NCBI GenBank assembly: GCA_937890875.1
Contig: CALAEB010000012.1
Location: forward strand, 1-7,183
Source of the DNA: an uncultured Anaerolineaceae bacterium
Lineage (GTDB): Bacteria > Chloroflexota > Anaerolineae > Anaerolineales > Anaerolineaceae
DNA length: 7,183 nt
Direction: 5' to 3'
Shown here: positions 6,020 through 7,183 of the stretch, piece after piece
How the letters are laid out: each line of letters opens with the position of its first letter
Position numbering within the stretch: the first letter of the stretch is position 1
Made by a program: the position numbers and the translations under genes
Notes under the pieces: model-generated
What the model was told of the DNA's origin: nothing
The model's input: the letters and a program-made list of their open reading frames with translations, nothing else
Database searches by the model: none

Positions 6020-6047
6020 ATTCAAATTCAGGTAAACGAATTTGAAT
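6020..6047. repeat. Inverted repeat / hairpin in the mreB leader
   Basis: ATTCAAATTC (6020-6029) and GAATTTGAAT (6038-6047) pair perfectly over 10 bp around the loop AGGTAAAC. The loop and adjoining arm resemble the small hairpin at 5593-5620 in the MITE-like unit, whose loop contains AGGTAAGC. Confidence 0.7.
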
Positions 6048-6129
6048 GCAGCAACTCGAATTTTGAAAAAAAGATTTTCAGTGGTCGTCCTGTTCGTTCG
6101 AAAGGGATCCATATATTTCGAATAGCTGC
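6048..6129. repeat. Degenerate inverted repeat related to the MITE-like unit ends
   Basis: GCAGCAACTCGAA (6048-6060) and the reverse complement of TTCGAATAGCTGC (6117-6129) match at 10 of 13 bases. The inner ends GCAACTCGAA and GCTATTCGAA resemble the GCnATTCGAAA ends of the unit at 5579-5721. It may be a decayed related copy. Confidence 0.4.
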
Positions 6130-6180
6130 TATAAAATGAGTACTTATTGAGAAACATAAAAAAGAATTTGGAGCTATCAT

Positions 6181-7183
6181 TTGGCATTTAATCCATTAAA
6201 TTGGCTGATGGGCCTGTTTTCCCTGGATATCGGGATCGACTTGGGGACGGCAAACACATTGGTCTATGTTCGCGGTAAAGGGATTGTGATTAACGAGCCT
6301 TCGTGGGTTGCGGTAGAGAAACGCACCCGGCGTCCGGTTGCGATCGGAGCGCAGGCGAAAGAAATGGTGGGGCGAACTCCGGCCAACCTTCAGGTTGTCC
6401 GTCCGTTGAAAGACGGGGTCATTTCTGAATTCGAAATCACGCAGGCGATGCTGGGTTATTTTATCGGCCGGGCGCATCAGCAGACGATTGCGCCTTTTCC
6501 GCGCCCGCGCGTGGTTGTCGGAATTCCCAGCGGCGCGACAGATGTGGAACGGCGGGCCGTTTATGATGCCGCAATGGCCGCAGGCGCCAGAGAAATCTAC
6601 CTAATTGAAGAACCGAAGGCGACCGCAATCGGCATCGGCTTACCGATCAACGAAATCCGCGGGACGATGGTGGTTGATATCGGCGGCGGGACGACCGAGG
6701 TAGCGATCCTTTCGATGAATGAAATTGTGGTATCACGTTCCTTGCGTGTAGCCGGTGATGAGATTGATCAGGATATTTTAAATTACATCCGGTACAATCT
6801 GTTTATTGGTGAAAGGATGGCGGAACAAACAAAGATTTCGATCGCCTCCGCGCATCCGCTGCCGACAGAAAAAACGATGGTGGTCCGGGGGCGGAATCTG
6901 GTGACCGGGTTACCGGAGGCAATCGAAGTTTCCAGCGTGGAAATTCGGGAAGCAATCTCCGGATCGATTCAGGTAATCGTTGATACGGTCAAAGATGCGA
7001 TTGACGAGGCTCCGCCTGAACTGGTGGCTGACCTGATCGAAACCGGGATCTGTCTTTCCGGTGGCGGATCGCAGATTTTGGGCATGGCGGAACGCTTAAA
7101 TGACGAGTTAAATATTCGTATCTGGGTCGCGGAAGATCCGTTAACCTGTGTGGCTCGCGGAGCAGGAATGGTCTTGGAACACC
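6181..7183 (+). CDS. mreB: Rod shape-determining protein MreB (3' end beyond window)
   Basis: Bacterial actin homologue. It polymerises with ATP on the inner membrane face and organises lateral wall synthesis. The 334 codons seen cover nearly the whole family length (~345). Visible motifs are phosphate-1 DIGIDLGTANTLVYVRGKG (16-34), RPLKDGVISEFE, VVVGIPSGATDVERRAV, EEP at 143-145, phosphate-2 VVDIGGGTTEVAIL (164-177), GERMAEQTKI, and adenosine loop LSGGGSQILGMAERL (292-306). The start is the TTG at 6181-6183, supported by GGAG at 6170-6173 seven bases upstream. It gives LAFNPLNWLMGLF ahead of the core, a plausible amphipathic membrane anchor. The ATG at 6208 lacks a Shine-Dalgarno. An extended -10 element at 5963-5971 probably drives it. 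The helix after the EEP reads KATAIG rather than the usual MAAAIG, so it may be one of several paralogues. Confidence 0.95.
   Translation, partial: MAFNPLNWLMGLFSLDIGIDLGTANTLVYVRGKGIVINEPSWVAVEKRTRRPVAIGAQAKEMVGRTPANLQVVRPLKDGVISEFEITQAMLGYFIGRAHQQTIAPFPRPRVVVGIPSGATDVERRAVYDAAMAAGAREIYLIEEPKATAIGIGLPINEIRGTMVVDIGGGTTEVAILSMNEIVVSRSLRVAGDEIDQDILNYIRYNLFIGERMAEQTKISIASAHPLPTEKTMVVRGRNLVTGLPEAIEVSSVEIREAISGSIQVIVDTVKDAIDEAPPELVADLIETGICLSGGGSQILGMAERLNDELNIRIWVAEDPLTCVARGAGMVLEH

Larger units (their letters stand above)
5722..6180. other. Long non-coding region upstream of mreB
   Basis: No credible protein gene is seen on either strand in this 459-bp stretch. It holds a TATAAT at 5752-5757 without a clear -35, an 8-bp stem (5755-5762 with 5779-5786, one G-U) followed by ATCGATTTTTG, and the extended -10 promoter at 5963-5971. 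It also holds an inverted repeat at 6020-6047 and another at 6048-6129. The part from about 5757 to 5945 is more GC-rich than its flanks and contains several complementary segments. CAGCAT at 5763-5768 can pair with ATGCTG at 5906-5911. A structured RNA or leader is possible but unproven. Confidence 0.5.

Noticed and set aside
1..7183. CRISPR array, tRNA or rRNA genes, phage or toxin-antitoxin modules
   Set aside because: No regularly spaced direct repeats, cloverleaf-like sequence, rRNA signature or such gene families were seen on either strand.

Overview
The window carries seven protein-coding genes or gene fragments on both strands and a complex intergenic region of about 630 bp. The genes are ordinary bacterial housekeeping and envelope genes. 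The MreB N-terminus, the mid-range GC content of the coding DNA and the AT-rich spacers suggest a rod-shaped or filamentous anaerobe, perhaps of the Chloroflexota (Anaerolineae). That placement is a moderate-to-low-confidence inference from gene flavour, not from a phylogenetic marker analysis.

Left part (1-1841). The 5' part of a diaminopimelate decarboxylase gene (lysA) runs leftward off the window edge. It loses family resemblance in its last ~55 bases. Divergent from it is a secreted 369-residue protein with a signal peptide, a PsbP-like middle domain and a cysteine-rich CHAP amidase/peptidase domain. An AT-rich spacer with a terminator-like hairpin follows.

Middle part (2177-4071). A translationally coupled pair encodes a WecE/RffA-type dTDP-4-keto-6-deoxyglucose aminotransferase and a WbqC-family protein. 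The genes overlap by four bases and end in a strong 14-bp terminator whose stem starts in the stop codon. Together they look like a small cassette that makes and perhaps modifies an amino-deoxy-sugar nucleotide for a surface glycan.

Convergent part (4136-5547, minus strand). A stand-alone glutamate formiminotransferase gene (ftcD) lies directly downstream of a half-length AI-2E-family membrane protein. The membrane protein has only the C-terminal half of its family and no visible remnant of the missing half.

Right part (5548-7183). The spacer upstream of mreB holds a MITE-like 143-bp unit. It has a 10-bp direct repeat at each end, 11-bp near-perfect terminal inverted repeats and a perfect 24-bp-arm palindrome in the middle. 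A second, degenerate set of related inverted repeats lies in the mreB leader, behind an extended -10 promoter. mreB starts at a TTG and runs off the right edge, lacking only its last few residues.

The most interesting signals are the palindromic repeat family with TTCGAA-containing ends upstream of mreB, the truncated AI-2E gene beside it, and the lysA breakpoint at the left edge.
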